Assembly (NCBI RefSeq): GCF_014161445.1
Contig: NZ_JABBXA010000003.1
Location: 62,001-126,000, forward strand
Direction: 5' to 3'
From: Microbispora sp. H13382
Lineage (GTDB): Bacteria > Actinomycetota > Actinomycetes > Streptosporangiales > Streptosporangiaceae
DNA length: 64,000 nt
This document shows, piece after piece, positions 37,652 through 46,287 of the stretch (its first letter is position 1; each line of letters begins with the position of its first letter). The notes below the pieces were generated by a model. The model did not search any database. It worked only from the letters and a program-made list of their open reading frames with translations, and was not told where the DNA came from. The position numbers and the translations under genes were made by a program.

Positions 37652-39221
37652 GCACCACGTATCCGGCCTCCCGGAACACCACCCGGTAGCCCCGCGCGCG
37701 CAGGGCCTCGACCCGGGCGACCTGCGCGTGGACCGAGCCGAAGGGGAAGGCCCTGGCCCCCACGTCGGCGGCTACCCAGGGCGCCCCGCGCGGCGTGCGG
37801 TCCCACAGCAGGGTCCGCGTACGCGGCGACAGGGCGGGAGCGAGGGAGTCGGCCGCCTCGACCAGCGCGCCGTCCGGCACGGCCGCGACGGCCCGCTCGG
37901 CCGCGCGGGTCCGGGCGGTCTCCGTGGAGAAGCCGGGCGTGAACAGCGCGCCGAACGAGAAGAACGGCACGAGCGCGAACGCGACGGCGAGCGCCAGCAG
38001 CGCCCATCCCCGCAGGAGCACTCCGGGCCTTCCGGGAGAACGCGAGGCCGCCCGCAGCGCGCCGTCGACCCCGGCGGCGAAGACCACCGCGACGACGAAG
38101 GCCGTGTAGTGGTACCGCGGCGTCCACCAGTTCGGGTAGGTGCTGGCGAGCATGCGTTCCAGCAGCGGCGGCAGCAGGGTGAGGCCCAACGGGGACAGCA
38201 CGGCGGTGAACAGCACGGGAGCCAGCGTCAGCACGAGTGTCCGCAGCTTCAGCGGCGGGTCGGCGAGCAGCGCGGCGACGTCGCCCGGGCGTGTGACGGC
38301 GTGCACCACGGCCCGGGGGAGGTCCGGGCCCAGTGTCCAGTACGCCCAGTAATAGTCGGCCCTGCCCCCGAAGTGCGGGATGAGGACGCTCGTCGCCACC
38401 AGGGTCGCGGCGGCGCCGCCCGCGACGAGCAGCGCCCCCGCGATCCGGTCGCGGCGGCGGGTGAGGAGGAACAGTCCGAACCCGGCCAGCAGCAGGCCCA
38501 TGTCCTCCTTGACCAGGAGGAGGGCGAGCCCCGCCAGGACCGCGGCCCGCCTGCGCCCGGCCTGGTACCGCTCCAGCATGGCCGCCGTGAGTAGCGGCAC
38601 GAACGCCACCTCGTGGAAGTCGAAGGCCACGGCCTCGGCGATCGGCCACGACAGGGCGTAGGCGACCGCGACGGGGTATGCCACGCGCCGTCCGGCCGTG
38701 ATCGCCGAGGCCGCGCGGAAGGCGTACACCCACACGAACGGGATCGACAGCGCGAGGAGGACGGCCTGCGCGACGAGCAGGGTCGTTGGCCTGTCGTGGA
38801 TCCGGTACAGCGGCGCCAGCAGCGCGAGCGCCGGAGACCAGTGGTCGCCGAGCACGCAGAACCCCGGCCCGAACCCGTTGTGCACCCCCTTCAGCATCGA
38901 GACGGGCGGCTGGAGGCGCGCGTACGAGCGGACCGCCTGGTCGAATATCACCAGGTCGTAGGCGCCCGCCCGGAAACGCGCCAGCCTCAGGCACGAATAG
39001 AACGCGTAGAGCGCCGCCGCCGCGACGGTGAGGGCCGAGACGCGGGCGAGGTCCGCGCCGGTCCACTTCTCGCCGGCTCGCTTCTCGTCAGGACAGGTCC
39101 CTTCGGCCCGAGTCCCCCCGGCCCGTTTTCCGGCGGCGGGGCCCCGGCCGGCGAGGTCTCGACGCCGTGCCCGCGACGGCCATGCGACCATCCGTGTGAC
39201 AATCCGCGCGATCCCGGGCAT
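37638..39221 (-). CDS. DUF2079-family multi-pass membrane protein
   Basis: 527 residues from ATG at 39221. About ten membrane helices, with the family's first periplasmic loop near residues 85-130: RAGAYDLVIFDQAVRSYARL, then GFGPGFCVLGDHWSPALALL. The Asp in AYDLVIFDQ recalls the catalytic loop of GT-C glycosyltransferases, to which DUF2079 is thought to be related. The C-terminal domain is soluble (residues about 440-527: VPDGALVEAADSLAPALSPR and onward). Probably an envelope sugar-transfer protein; substrate unknown. The N-terminal 50-60 residues before the first helix are basic and Gly-rich. Confidence 0.82.
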   Translation of the reverse strand: MPGIARIVTRMVAWPSRARRRDLAGRGPAAGKRAGGTRAEGTCPDEKRAGEKWTGADLARVSALTVAAAALYAFYSCLRLARFRAGAYDLVIFDQAVRSYARLQPPVSMLKGVHNGFGPGFCVLGDHWSPALALLAPLYRIHDRPTTLLVAQAVLLALSIPFVWVYAFRAASAITAGRRVAYPVAVAYALSWPIAEAVAFDFHEVAFVPLLTAAMLERYQAGRRRAAVLAGLALLLVKEDMGLLLAGFGLFLLTRRRDRIAGALLVAGGAAATLVATSVLIPHFGGRADYYWAYWTLGPDLPRAVVHAVTRPGDVAALLADPPLKLRTLVLTLAPVLFTAVLSPLGLTLLPPLLERMLASTYPNWWTPRYHYTAFVVAVVFAAGVDGALRAASRSPGRPGVLLRGWALLALAVAFALVPFFSFGALFTPGFSTETARTRAAERAVAAVPDGALVEAADSLAPALSPRTRTLLWDRTPRGAPWVAADVGARAFPFGSVHAQVARVEALRARGYRVVFREAGYVVLSRR

Positions 39222-39332
39222 TGGTGTCGTCCGCTTCCGCCTGCTTTCCGCGCAGGCTATCGGCGTCGCCGCAGCACGGACCGGGACCGCCGCCCCGTTT
39301 CCCCTCATCGGCCGGCAAAGCTCCGGCCCGCC

Positions 39333-39953
39333 TCACCGGTGCGGGATCAGGACGGAGAACCAGCGGCCGGCCTCGCTCCACACCTCCGCCGGGCGGAAGC
39401 CGGTGCGCCCGGCGAGCGCTCCGATGTCCGACACGCTGACCCGCGCCCAGGCGAACCACGCGGTGGCCCTGCCCTCCCGGCGAAGCCGGACCCGCTCCGA
39501 GCGGGTCGCGGTGCCGGGCGGATCGAGCTCGGTGACGACCTCGCCACCGGGCCGCAGCAACTCGCGGACCCGCCGCAGCAGGGCGTCGGGGTCGCCGCCG
39601 ATGCCGATGTTGCCGTCGGCCAGCAGCACGGTGCCCCAGCGGCCGGCGCCGGGCACGTGACCGAAGACATCACGGCACAGGGCCCGCCCGCCGGCGAGGC
39701 GGGTGAGCCGGACGGCCCGGGGGGTCACGTCGATGCCGAGCGCCCGCACCCCGCGCCTCGTCAGCGCCACGGTCAGCCGCCCCGGTCCCGAGCCCACGTC
39801 GAGCGTGGGGTCGGCGCAGCGGGCGAGCATGGCCTCGTCCCCCTCCGCGCCGTCGATCCACCGCCACGACTCCAGCGGCCACGTCCCGCCGTCCGCCGAC
39901 TCGACCTCGACCCGCGCGCCGTCCAGCGACTCCGCGTACAGGGGCCCGATCAC
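39333..39953 (-). CDS. Class I SAM-dependent methyltransferase
   Basis: 206 residues, GTG at 39953 overlapping the TGA of the upstream DUF2064 gene (GTGA). Motif I is TLDVGSGPGRLTVALTRRG, acidic motif II is GIDVTPRAVR, motif IV region LLADGNIGIGGDPDALLRRV, followed by LLRPGGEVVTELDPPG. The N-terminus (WRWIDGAEGDEAML) is typical of small methyltransferases found beside DUF2064/GT2 pairs in actinobacteria. Substrate unknown, perhaps the glycan or lipid made by the neighbours. Last gene of the three-gene operon. Confidence 0.85.
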   Translation of the reverse strand: MIGPLYAESLDGARVEVESADGGTWPLESWRWIDGAEGDEAMLARCADPTLDVGSGPGRLTVALTRRGVRALGIDVTPRAVRLTRLAGGRALCRDVFGHVPGAGRWGTVLLADGNIGIGGDPDALLRRVRELLRPGGEVVTELDPPGTATRSERVRLRREGRATAWFAWARVSVSDIGALAGRTGFRPAEVWSEAGRWFSVLIPHR

Positions 39954-40612
39954 GCGGGGACGTCCGTGCCGAGGGCCGCCAGCGTCACCGCGAACCGCGA
40001 GGAGGGGGCCAGCGCGGCCACCGCGCGCGCGTCGGCGGCGGTGTCCACGTCGGTCAGCTCGGGCAGCAGGGCGGCCCGCACGCCCGCGGCGCGGATCCGC
40101 TCCATCAGCAGCGGCCCGGTGTCGGGCCGGGACATCGGCAGCCCGGCCAGCAGGGCGGGGTCGGGCCTGCGCTGCCCGAGCAGCCAGAACCCGCCGTCGG
40201 TGGCCGGGCCGACCACGACCTCGTGCTCGCCCAGCAGCCGCCCCGCCTCGGCCAGCAGAGCGGGGGTGACCTGCGGGGTGTCCATGCCGATCAGCACAGC
40301 CGGGACGGGCGTCGCCGCCCAGGCGTCGGCGAAGGCGGCGGCCAGCCGTGCGGCCAGGTCGTCCCCCCGCTGCGCGACCACGTCGTACCCCGCGGGCAGC
40401 CAGGGGCCCGCCTCGCCGAGCAGGGCCAGCACCCGGCGCGCGGCGGGGGCGGCGGCGACGGCCGCCAGGGTGTCGCGCAGCGCCGCCTCCGCGAGCGCGG
40501 CGGCCTCCCGCGCGGTGTACGGCGGCGTGAGCCGCGTCTTGACCGCCCCCGGCACGGGCGACTTGGCGATGACGACGATCTGCGCCGCGGTCCGGCCGAT
40601 GCCCGGCGTCAC
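39950..40612 (-). CDS. DUF2064 / TIGR04282-type glycosyltransferase-like protein
   Basis: 220 residues, GTG at 40612, overlapping the GT2 stop (GTGA). The GT-A nucleotide-binding start is IVVIAKSPVPGAVKTRLTPP, with the acidic motif in LIGMDTPQVTPALL and the acceptor-side motif VVGPATDGGFWLLGQ. These define the DUF2064 family, related to nucleotidyl- and glycosyltransferases (some work in arsenosugar synthesis). Four-base overlaps on both sides show tight coupling with GT2 and the methyltransferase. It may add or activate a sugar in the same pathway. Role not known. Confidence 0.85.
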   Translation of the reverse strand: MTPGIGRTAAQIVVIAKSPVPGAVKTRLTPPYTAREAAALAEAALRDTLAAVAAAPAARRVLALLGEAGPWLPAGYDVVAQRGDDLAARLAAAFADAWAATPVPAVLIGMDTPQVTPALLAEAGRLLGEHEVVVGPATDGGFWLLGQRRPDPALLAGLPMSRPDTGPLLMERIRAAGVRAALLPELTDVDTAADARAVAALAPSSRFAVTLAALGTDVPA

Positions 40613-41253
40613 GCCGCCCGCCACATGTCCCGGACGGTCCTGACGGTGCCGCGGACGGTCCCCGTCACCTTGGACCGGCCCACCCGCGGCAGGTAGTCGA
40701 CCTCGACCTCGCCGACGCGCCAGCCCGCCTCGCTCGCCCGCAGCACCATCTCCAGCGGGTAGCCGAACCGCCGGTCCCGCAGGTCCAGGGCGAGCAGCGC
40801 CGTACGGCGGGCCGCCCGCATCGGGCCGAGGTCGTGCAGCGGGGCGCCGGTGCGGCGGCGCAGCCGCCAGGCGAGCACCCGGTTGCCCAGCCGGGCGTGC
40901 GCGGGCCACGCCGACCCCGTGACGGGCCTGCGGCGGCCCAGCACGAGGTCGGCGGCGCCGCTCACCACCCCCTCCGCGACGTACGGCACCTGCCGGGGGT
41001 CGAGGGAGGCGTCGGCGTCCATGAAGCACACGACGGGGGCGGTCGCCGCGGTGAGGCCCGCGTGGCAGGCGGCGCCGAAGCCCGGCCGCGGCTCTGTCAC
41101 CACGAGCGCGCCGTGCCGGGCGGCGACCTCGGCCGACCCGTCGGTGGACCCGTTGTCCACCACGATGGCGCGGCAGCCGTCCGGCATCCTGCCGAGCACC
41201 CAGGGCAGCGCCGCCGCCTCGTCGAGGCAGGGAAGCACCACATCGATCTGCAT
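40609..41253 (-). CDS. Glycosyltransferase family 2
   Basis: 214 residues. GT-A fold: MQIDVVLPCLDEAAALPWVL, then IVVDNGSTDGSAEVAARHG, the DxD-type metal motif in VVCFMDADASLDPRQVP, and a C-terminal EVEVDYLPRVGRSKVTGT typical of dolichol-phosphate-mannose-synthase-like enzymes, but without their membrane tail. It likely transfers a sugar from a nucleotide donor to a lipid carrier. First gene of the operon with DUF2064 and the methyltransferase. Divergent from the GT-C-like gene (93-bp spacer). Confidence 0.9.
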   Translation of the reverse strand: MQIDVVLPCLDEAAALPWVLGRMPDGCRAIVVDNGSTDGSAEVAARHGALVVTEPRPGFGAACHAGLTAATAPVVCFMDADASLDPRQVPYVAEGVVSGAADLVLGRRRPVTGSAWPAHARLGNRVLAWRLRRRTGAPLHDLGPMRAARRTALLALDLRDRRFGYPLEMVLRASEAGWRVGEVEVDYLPRVGRSKVTGTVRGTVRTVRDMWRAA

Positions 41254-41346
41254 GCCGCAGAAGCTAGGGCCGCCGGTGCCGCGCAGTTCTTACGAAGTGA
41301 CTACGGCGGGGGGTGGGCGGCCGCCGGCGAACCTAGCCTGTGGGCC

Positions 41347-42597
41347 GTGACGACACGACGGCGGGCACTGACGGCCTGGGCGGCGCTGGTGGCGGGCGCG
41401 TTCGCGGTGGGCGGCCTGCTGCACGCCCGCGGCGTGCTGCGCATCGACCACCTCCCGCCGCTGCACGCGCTGGCGCGCCTGCCCACCGCCGCCCTGCTCC
41501 CGGCGGCGGCCTTCGCCGTGGTCGCGGTCCCGGTGCTGCCCCGGCTGACCGCGCATCTGCCGATGCGCGCGGCGCTGGCGGCGGCCTTCGCCGCGTCGCT
41601 CGCCTGGACGGTCCTGCTGGCCGTGTCGGGGGAGGGGCTGGCGTGGCCGTTCACCCACCCGCAGGAGTACCTGGCCGGGCTCGGGGCCGTGGGCGGCGAT
41701 CCCCTGGGCTGGCTGGCCCGCTTCACCCGCGACCTGCCGGCCTACCCCACGCACGTGCGCGGCCATCCGCCGCTGCCGGTGCTGGTGCTGTGGGCGACGG
41801 CGGCCGCCGGGCTGCCGGGACCGTTCTGGGCGGCCGTCCTCGTGGTCGTGGCGGGGTGCTCGGCCACGGCCGCGATCGGGCTGGCCGTGTGGCGCGTCGC
41901 GGGGGAGGAGGCGGCCCGGCGCGCGCTGCCGTACCTCGCCCTGTCCCCGGCGGCGGTGTGGATCGCGACGACCATGGACGCGTTCTTCGCGGGCGTGGGC
42001 GCGTGGGGGACGGCGCTGCTGGTGCTCGGCGCGCGGAGCCGGGCGGGCCGGGTGGCGCTCGGCCTCGGCGCGGGGCTGGCCCTGGGCGCGCTGCCCTACC
42101 TCAGCTACGGCCTGGTGCCGTACCTGCTCGTCCCCCTCGTCGCGGCGGTCGCGGTGGGGGTGCCGCGGATGACCGTGGCCGCCTGCCTGGCCGGGATGGC
42201 CGCGGTGAGCGCCCTGTTCGCCGCCGGTGGTTTCTGGTGGCCCGCGGGGGTGCTGGCCACCCACGCCGAATGGGCGGCCGACCCCGGCGCGGCCCGGCCG
42301 TACCTGTACTTCCTGGTCGCCAACCTGGCCGTGCTCGCCCTGGTCACCGGTCCCGCCACCGCCGTCGGGCTCGTGGCGCCGGGGCGGGGCGCGGAGCGGA
42401 TCCTGCCGCTGGCGGCGCTGGCCGCGGTGCTCGCCCTCGACGTCAGCGGTGTGACCAGGGGCGAGGTGGAGCGCATCTGGCTGCCGTACGCCCTGTGGGT
42501 CGCCGCCCTGGGAGGGCGCACAGGAGACCGCCGCCTGCTCGCCGCGCAGGCGGCGGCGGGCCTGCTGCTGCAGGGGTTCGTCCGGTCGCCCTGGTGA
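41347..42597 (+). CDS. Multi-pass membrane protein, GT-C glycosyltransferase-like
   Basis: 416 residues, GTG start. Around ten membrane helices. The segment after the third helix (FTRDLPAYPTHVRGHPPLPV) has the shape of the GT-C catalytic loop, with an acidic residue and His/Arg, and similar proteins accompany GT2/DUF2064 genes in actinobacteria. Later helices include ALPYLSYGLVPYLLVPLVAA and YLYFLVANLAVLALVTGPAT. It likely uses a polyprenyl-phosphate sugar at the outer membrane face, possibly made by the divergent GT2. This is inference; no single diagnostic motif is present. Confidence 0.72.
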   Translation: MTTRRRALTAWAALVAGAFAVGGLLHARGVLRIDHLPPLHALARLPTAALLPAAAFAVVAVPVLPRLTAHLPMRAALAAAFAASLAWTVLLAVSGEGLAWPFTHPQEYLAGLGAVGGDPLGWLARFTRDLPAYPTHVRGHPPLPVLVLWATAAAGLPGPFWAAVLVVVAGCSATAAIGLAVWRVAGEEAARRALPYLALSPAAVWIATTMDAFFAGVGAWGTALLVLGARSRAGRVALGLGAGLALGALPYLSYGLVPYLLVPLVAAVAVGVPRMTVAACLAGMAAVSALFAAGGFWWPAGVLATHAEWAADPGAARPYLYFLVANLAVLALVTGPATAVGLVAPGRGAERILPLAALAAVLALDVSGVTRGEVERIWLPYALWVAALGGRTGDRRLLAAQAAAGLLLQGFVRSPW

Positions 42598-42598
42598 C

Positions 42599-43618
42599 TC
42601 AACCCGCCGTTCCCAGAGGGGCGTGGGCGAACTCGCGCATGCCGTCGGCGAAGCGGATCCGCGCCCGGAAGCCCAGGTCGGCGGTGGCGCGGTCCGGGGA
42701 GGCGACGATGTGCCGCACGTCGCCGAGCCGGTAGCGGCCGGTGACCTGCGGGGCGGGCCCGCCCCGCGCCGCGCTGAGCGCCTCCGCCAGGTCGCCGATC
42801 GTGCGGGGCTCGCCGCTGGCCACGTTGTACGCGCGGAGCCCGCCGGGCGGGGCGGACTCCAGCGCGTCCAGCGCGGCGAGGTTGGCCGCCGCCACGTCCC
42901 CGACGTGGACGAAGTCCCTGCGCTGGCCGCCGTCCTCGAACACGAGCGGCGCCCGCCCGGCCTCCAGCGCGGATCGGAAGATCGCGGCCACGCCCGAGTA
43001 GGGAGTGTCGCGCGGCATTCCCGGCCCGTACACGTTGTGGTACCGCAGGGCGATCGCCGCGCCGCCGGTCTCGCGGGCCCAGCCGGCCGCCAGGTGCTCC
43101 TGGGCGAGCTTGCTCGTGGCGTACGCGTTGCGCGGATCGGGCGGGACGTCCTCGTCGACGGTGCCCGGCGTCAGCGCCCGCCCGCAGCGCGGGCACACCG
43201 GCTCGAACCGGCCGGCGGCCAGGTCCTCCCCGGCCCGGGGGCCGGGGCGCACGGGCCCGTGCTCCGCGCAGTCGTAGACGCCCTCGCCGTAGATCACCAT
43301 CGACGACGCCAGGACCAGCCGGGCGACCCCGTGCCGCGCCATCGCGGCGAGCAGCACCGCGGTCCCGAGCGCGTTGACCGACACGTACGCCGGCAGGTCG
43401 GACACGTCGACGCCGAGGCCGACCTTGGCCGCCTGGTGTACGACGGCGTCGACGCCGGCGAGCGCGCGGCCGACGGCGTCCTCGTCCCGCACGTCACCCA
43501 CGGTGACGCCCGCGCCACCGCGCAGGTCGTATCCCTCAACCTCGTGCCCGGCGTCCCGCAGCAGAGCGGCGACGCGGCTCCCGATGAAGCCGGCCGCGCC
43601 GGTGACCAAGATTCGCAT
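42599..43618 (-). CDS. NAD-dependent nucleotide-sugar epimerase/dehydratase
   Basis: 339 residues from ATG at 43618. Extended SDR: NAD loop MRILVTGAAGFIGSRVAALL, DVRDEDAVGRAL, catalytic Ser region LASSMVIYGEG and YATSKLAQEH (YxxxK), then LRYHNVYGPGMP. A Cys-rich insert (CAEHGPVRPG, then FEPVCPRCGRALTPG) recalls a zinc ribbon and is known from dTDP-L-rhamnose 4-epimerase-like proteins; a GalE-type function is the alternative. It would provide a nucleotide sugar for the glycosyltransferases next door. Tail-to-tail with the GT-C-like gene, one base apart. Confidence 0.88.
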   Translation of the reverse strand: MRILVTGAAGFIGSRVAALLRDAGHEVEGYDLRGGAGVTVGDVRDEDAVGRALAGVDAVVHQAAKVGLGVDVSDLPAYVSVNALGTAVLLAAMARHGVARLVLASSMVIYGEGVYDCAEHGPVRPGPRAGEDLAAGRFEPVCPRCGRALTPGTVDEDVPPDPRNAYATSKLAQEHLAAGWARETGGAAIALRYHNVYGPGMPRDTPYSGVAAIFRSALEAGRAPLVFEDGGQRRDFVHVGDVAAANLAALDALESAPPGGLRAYNVASGEPRTIGDLAEALSAARGGPAPQVTGRYRLGDVRHIVASPDRATADLGFRARIRFADGMREFAHAPLGTAG

Positions 43619-43772
43619 TGCGCCACGGTAGCGACGGCCCGCCCCGCTGAAAGTTTCACAATCCTTACGGGACGACCGGCGGGGACGGGGCCGGTCCTTT
43701 GACGGGCACGTACGGCCGACCGATGATCCGGGCGAGTTCGTCGGCGAGATCGTCACACGGAGAGGTGGAACC

Positions 43773-44912
43773 GTGCCCAGACTGTCCTGGCCGGCCGCGT
43801 GGGCCGCGGCGGGCGCCGTCGCCGCCGCACTGCTGGCGGCCAACATCGCCGCGCCGCCCGTGCTCGCGGGTGGCGCGGCCGAACTGCACGCCGTCCGCGC
43901 GCTGACCACGGTCTCGCCGTCGCCGTCGCCCTCGCCGGGGGCGGACGTGACGCCGCCGACGGCCCCGGGCGACCTGCGGGCGTGCCCGCCGCCCCCGCCA
44001 CCGAGCGGGAGCTTCCAGGGTGTGGTCGGCCTGTGCTGGACGGCGTCCTCCGACGACACCACCGAGTACAAGGTGTTCCTTCTCAGGAACGACGGCTTCT
44101 ACGAGGTGGCCTCCACCTCCCGCACGACGGCCGTCGTCCCCGGTCTGGTCCACGGCCGGACCTACACGTTCTACGTGGTCGCCAGGGACGCCGCCGGGAA
44201 CACCAGCCGGCCCTCCGAGCTGCTCAGCACCCCGGCGGTCTCCGGCGCGAACGTGACGCCGACCCCTCCCACGGGTGACACGACGCCGCCGACCAGGCCG
44301 ACCGGGATACAGGCCAACTGCCTGCCCGACTTCAAGGGGACGTCGTTCTGCTGGACGTCGTCCACCGACAACGTCGGGGTCACCGGCTACGACGTCTACC
44401 GGCGCACCGCCGTCGGCTGGACGCGGGTGGGCACGCCCATCGGCACGCACTTCACCGAGGGCAACCTCGTCACCGGCCAGTCGTACGTCTACTTCATGGT
44501 GGCCAAGGACGCGGCGGGCAATCTCAGCCTGCCGTCCGATCTGGTGACGGCCACGGCGTCGGGCGGCTACCCCACCTACTCGCCGCCTCCGGTCAGCTGC
44601 AAGATCGAGTACACGGCGTGGTCGTGGAGCGGCGGCTTCGCGGCCACCGTGAAGATCATCAACCTGGGCCAGGCGCCGATGAACAACTGGACGCTGCGCT
44701 TCGTCCTCCCGGACGCCGGACAGAAGGTCACCAGTGGCTGGTCGGCCACCTGGTCCCAGTCCGGAAAGGACGTCACCGCCGCGGCCATGTCGTGGAACTC
44801 GGTCATCCCGGGCGGCGGGTCCCTGCAGATCGGCTTCAACGGCTCATTCACGGGCGCCAACCCCGATCCCACCGGCTTCACGCTGAACGGCGGCACCTGC
44901 ATCCGGGGCTGA
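43773..44912 (+). CDS. Secreted FnIII-FnIII-CBM2 protein
   Basis: 379 residues, GTG start. Signal peptide at the N-terminus (AAWAAAGAVAAALLAANIAA). Two fibronectin type III domains follow: the first near 65-150 with YKVFLLRNDGFYEVAST and YTFYVVARDAAGNTS, the second near 165-255 with GYDVYRRTAVGWTRVG and YVYFMVAKDAAGN. The C-terminal 100 residues are a carbohydrate-binding module family 2 (CKIEYTAWSWSGGFAATVKI, WTLRFVLPDAGQKVTSGW, NGGTCIRG) with the terminal Cys pair and exposed Trp residues. No catalytic domain, so it binds cellulose or chitin without cutting it. Divergent from the epimerase. Confidence 0.92.
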   Translation: MPRLSWPAAWAAAGAVAAALLAANIAAPPVLAGGAAELHAVRALTTVSPSPSPSPGADVTPPTAPGDLRACPPPPPPSGSFQGVVGLCWTASSDDTTEYKVFLLRNDGFYEVASTSRTTAVVPGLVHGRTYTFYVVARDAAGNTSRPSELLSTPAVSGANVTPTPPTGDTTPPTRPTGIQANCLPDFKGTSFCWTSSTDNVGVTGYDVYRRTAVGWTRVGTPIGTHFTEGNLVTGQSYVYFMVAKDAAGNLSLPSDLVTATASGGYPTYSPPPVSCKIEYTAWSWSGGFAATVKIINLGQAPMNNWTLRFVLPDAGQKVTSGWSATWSQSGKDVTAAAMSWNSVIPGGGSLQIGFNGSFTGANPDPTGFTLNGGTCIRG

Positions 44913-44920
44913 CCGTCACA

Positions 44921-44953
44921 CCGGTCCGTCCGGCCCCCGGACGGACGGACCGG
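44921..44953 (+). terminator. Rho-independent terminator after the CBM2 gene
   Basis: CCGGTCCGTCC (44921-44931) pairs with GGACGGACCGG (44943-44953), an 11-bp stem with an 11-base loop, followed by ACCCGTTTCT. It starts 8 bases after the stop and separates this gene from the P450 gene. Confidence 0.7.
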
Positions 44954-44991
44954 ACCCGTTTCTCCCGGACGGACGCGGGCAGTCAGGACGT

Positions 44992-46287
44992 ATGCCGCTG
45001 CTCGACACCACGCTGCTCCTGCTGCTCGAGGGCTACGCCTGGCTGCCGGCCCGATGGCGGGAGACCCAGGGAGAGATGGTCCACACCCGGCTGATGGGCC
45101 AGCGCGCCGTCGTGCTGCGCGGGCCGGACGCCGTCCGCTTCTTCTACGACGACAACCACGTCCAGCGGGCACCCGCGCTGCCCGAGCCGATCAAGAGCAC
45201 GCTGTTCGGCCACGGCGCCGTGCACACGCTGGACCAGGCCGCGCACCGGGCGCGCAAGGGCATGTTCATGTCGCTCATGACACCGCGGAGCGTCGCCGCC
45301 CTGGTGGACGAGACCACCGCGGCGTGGGACGCGGCGGTGGCGACGTGGCCGGACAGGGGACACGTCGTGCTCTTCGACGAGGCCGCCCGCGTCATCACGC
45401 GGGGGGCGTGCCGTTGGGCGGGCATCCCGCTCACCGAGGAGGAGACCGGGCCCCTCGCCGCCGACCTCGTCGCGCTGGTCGACGGCTTCGGGTCGCCCGG
45501 CCCCCGACACTGGCGGGCCCGCGCCGCCCGCAGGCGCCGCGAGGCGTGGCTGGCGGGACTGGTCGAGGACGTGCGGCGCGGCGCCCTGCGGGTGCCGGAC
45601 ACCTCGGCGCTCGCCGTGGCCGCCCGCCACCGGGAGCCCGACGGACAGACACTCGCGCCCCGGATCGCGGCGGTCGAACTGCTCAACCTGGTGCGCCCCA
45701 CCGTGGCCGTGAGCTGGTTCCTCACGTTCGCCGCGCACGCCCTGCACTGCTGGCCGGTCAACCGCGTCCGCCTGGCCGAGGACGCCGACGGCACGTACGC
45801 CGAGGCGTTCGCCCACGAGGTGCGGCGCTTCTACCCCTTCGCGCCGTTCGTCGCGGGGAAGGCCGTCACGGACCTCACCTGGAAGGGCGAGCCGATCCTG
45901 GCCGACTGGCTCGTGCTGCTCGACATCTGGGGCCAGAACCACGACCCGGCGCTCTGGCCGAACCCGTGCGCGTTCGACCCGCGACGCTTCGCCGGGCGGG
46001 AGATCGGCCCGTACGACCTGATCCCGCAGGGCGGGGGCGACCCGGCGGACGGCCACCGGTGCCCGGGCGAGCCGGTCGCGGTGGGCCTGCTGGAGGCCCT
46101 CGCGCCGCGGCTGGCCCGGCTGGACTACACCGTGCCGGAGCAGGACCTCACCGTCTCGCCGTACCGGATCCCGGCCCGGGTGGCGAGCGGCTTCGTCCTG
46201 CGTCCGTCCGGCGCCCGTCCGGCCGGCTCAGCGCCCCGCGAGACCGTGGGCGCGGAGCGGCGGCGTCCCTCCGTTCATCCCTTGTAG
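44992..46287 (+). CDS. CYP152-type cytochrome P450 (fatty-acid peroxygenase)
   Basis: 431 residues. The heme ligand is Cys357 in the segment GGGDPADGHRCPGE, whose length and residues are those of CYP152 (P450 BS-beta, P450 SP-alpha, OleT). The I-helix carries Arg235-Pro236 (LVRPTVAVSW) in place of the acid-Thr pair of monooxygenases; this Arg binds the fatty-acid carboxylate, so the enzyme can use hydrogen peroxide directly. Expected reaction: alpha/beta-hydroxylation or decarboxylation of fatty acids, without redox partners, and none are encoded nearby. The C-terminal about 30 residues (ARPAGSAPRETVGAERRR) are an unrelated tail that overlaps the RtcB gene by 13 bp. Confidence 0.92.
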   Translation: MPLLDTTLLLLLEGYAWLPARWRETQGEMVHTRLMGQRAVVLRGPDAVRFFYDDNHVQRAPALPEPIKSTLFGHGAVHTLDQAAHRARKGMFMSLMTPRSVAALVDETTAAWDAAVATWPDRGHVVLFDEAARVITRGACRWAGIPLTEEETGPLAADLVALVDGFGSPGPRHWRARAARRRREAWLAGLVEDVRRGALRVPDTSALAVAARHREPDGQTLAPRIAAVELLNLVRPTVAVSWFLTFAAHALHCWPVNRVRLAEDADGTYAEAFAHEVRRFYPFAPFVAGKAVTDLTWKGEPILADWLVLLDIWGQNHDPALWPNPCAFDPRRFAGREIGPYDLIPQGGGDPADGHRCPGEPVAVGLLEALAPRLARLDYTVPEQDLTVSPYRIPARVASGFVLRPSGARPAGSAPRETVGAERRRPSVHPL

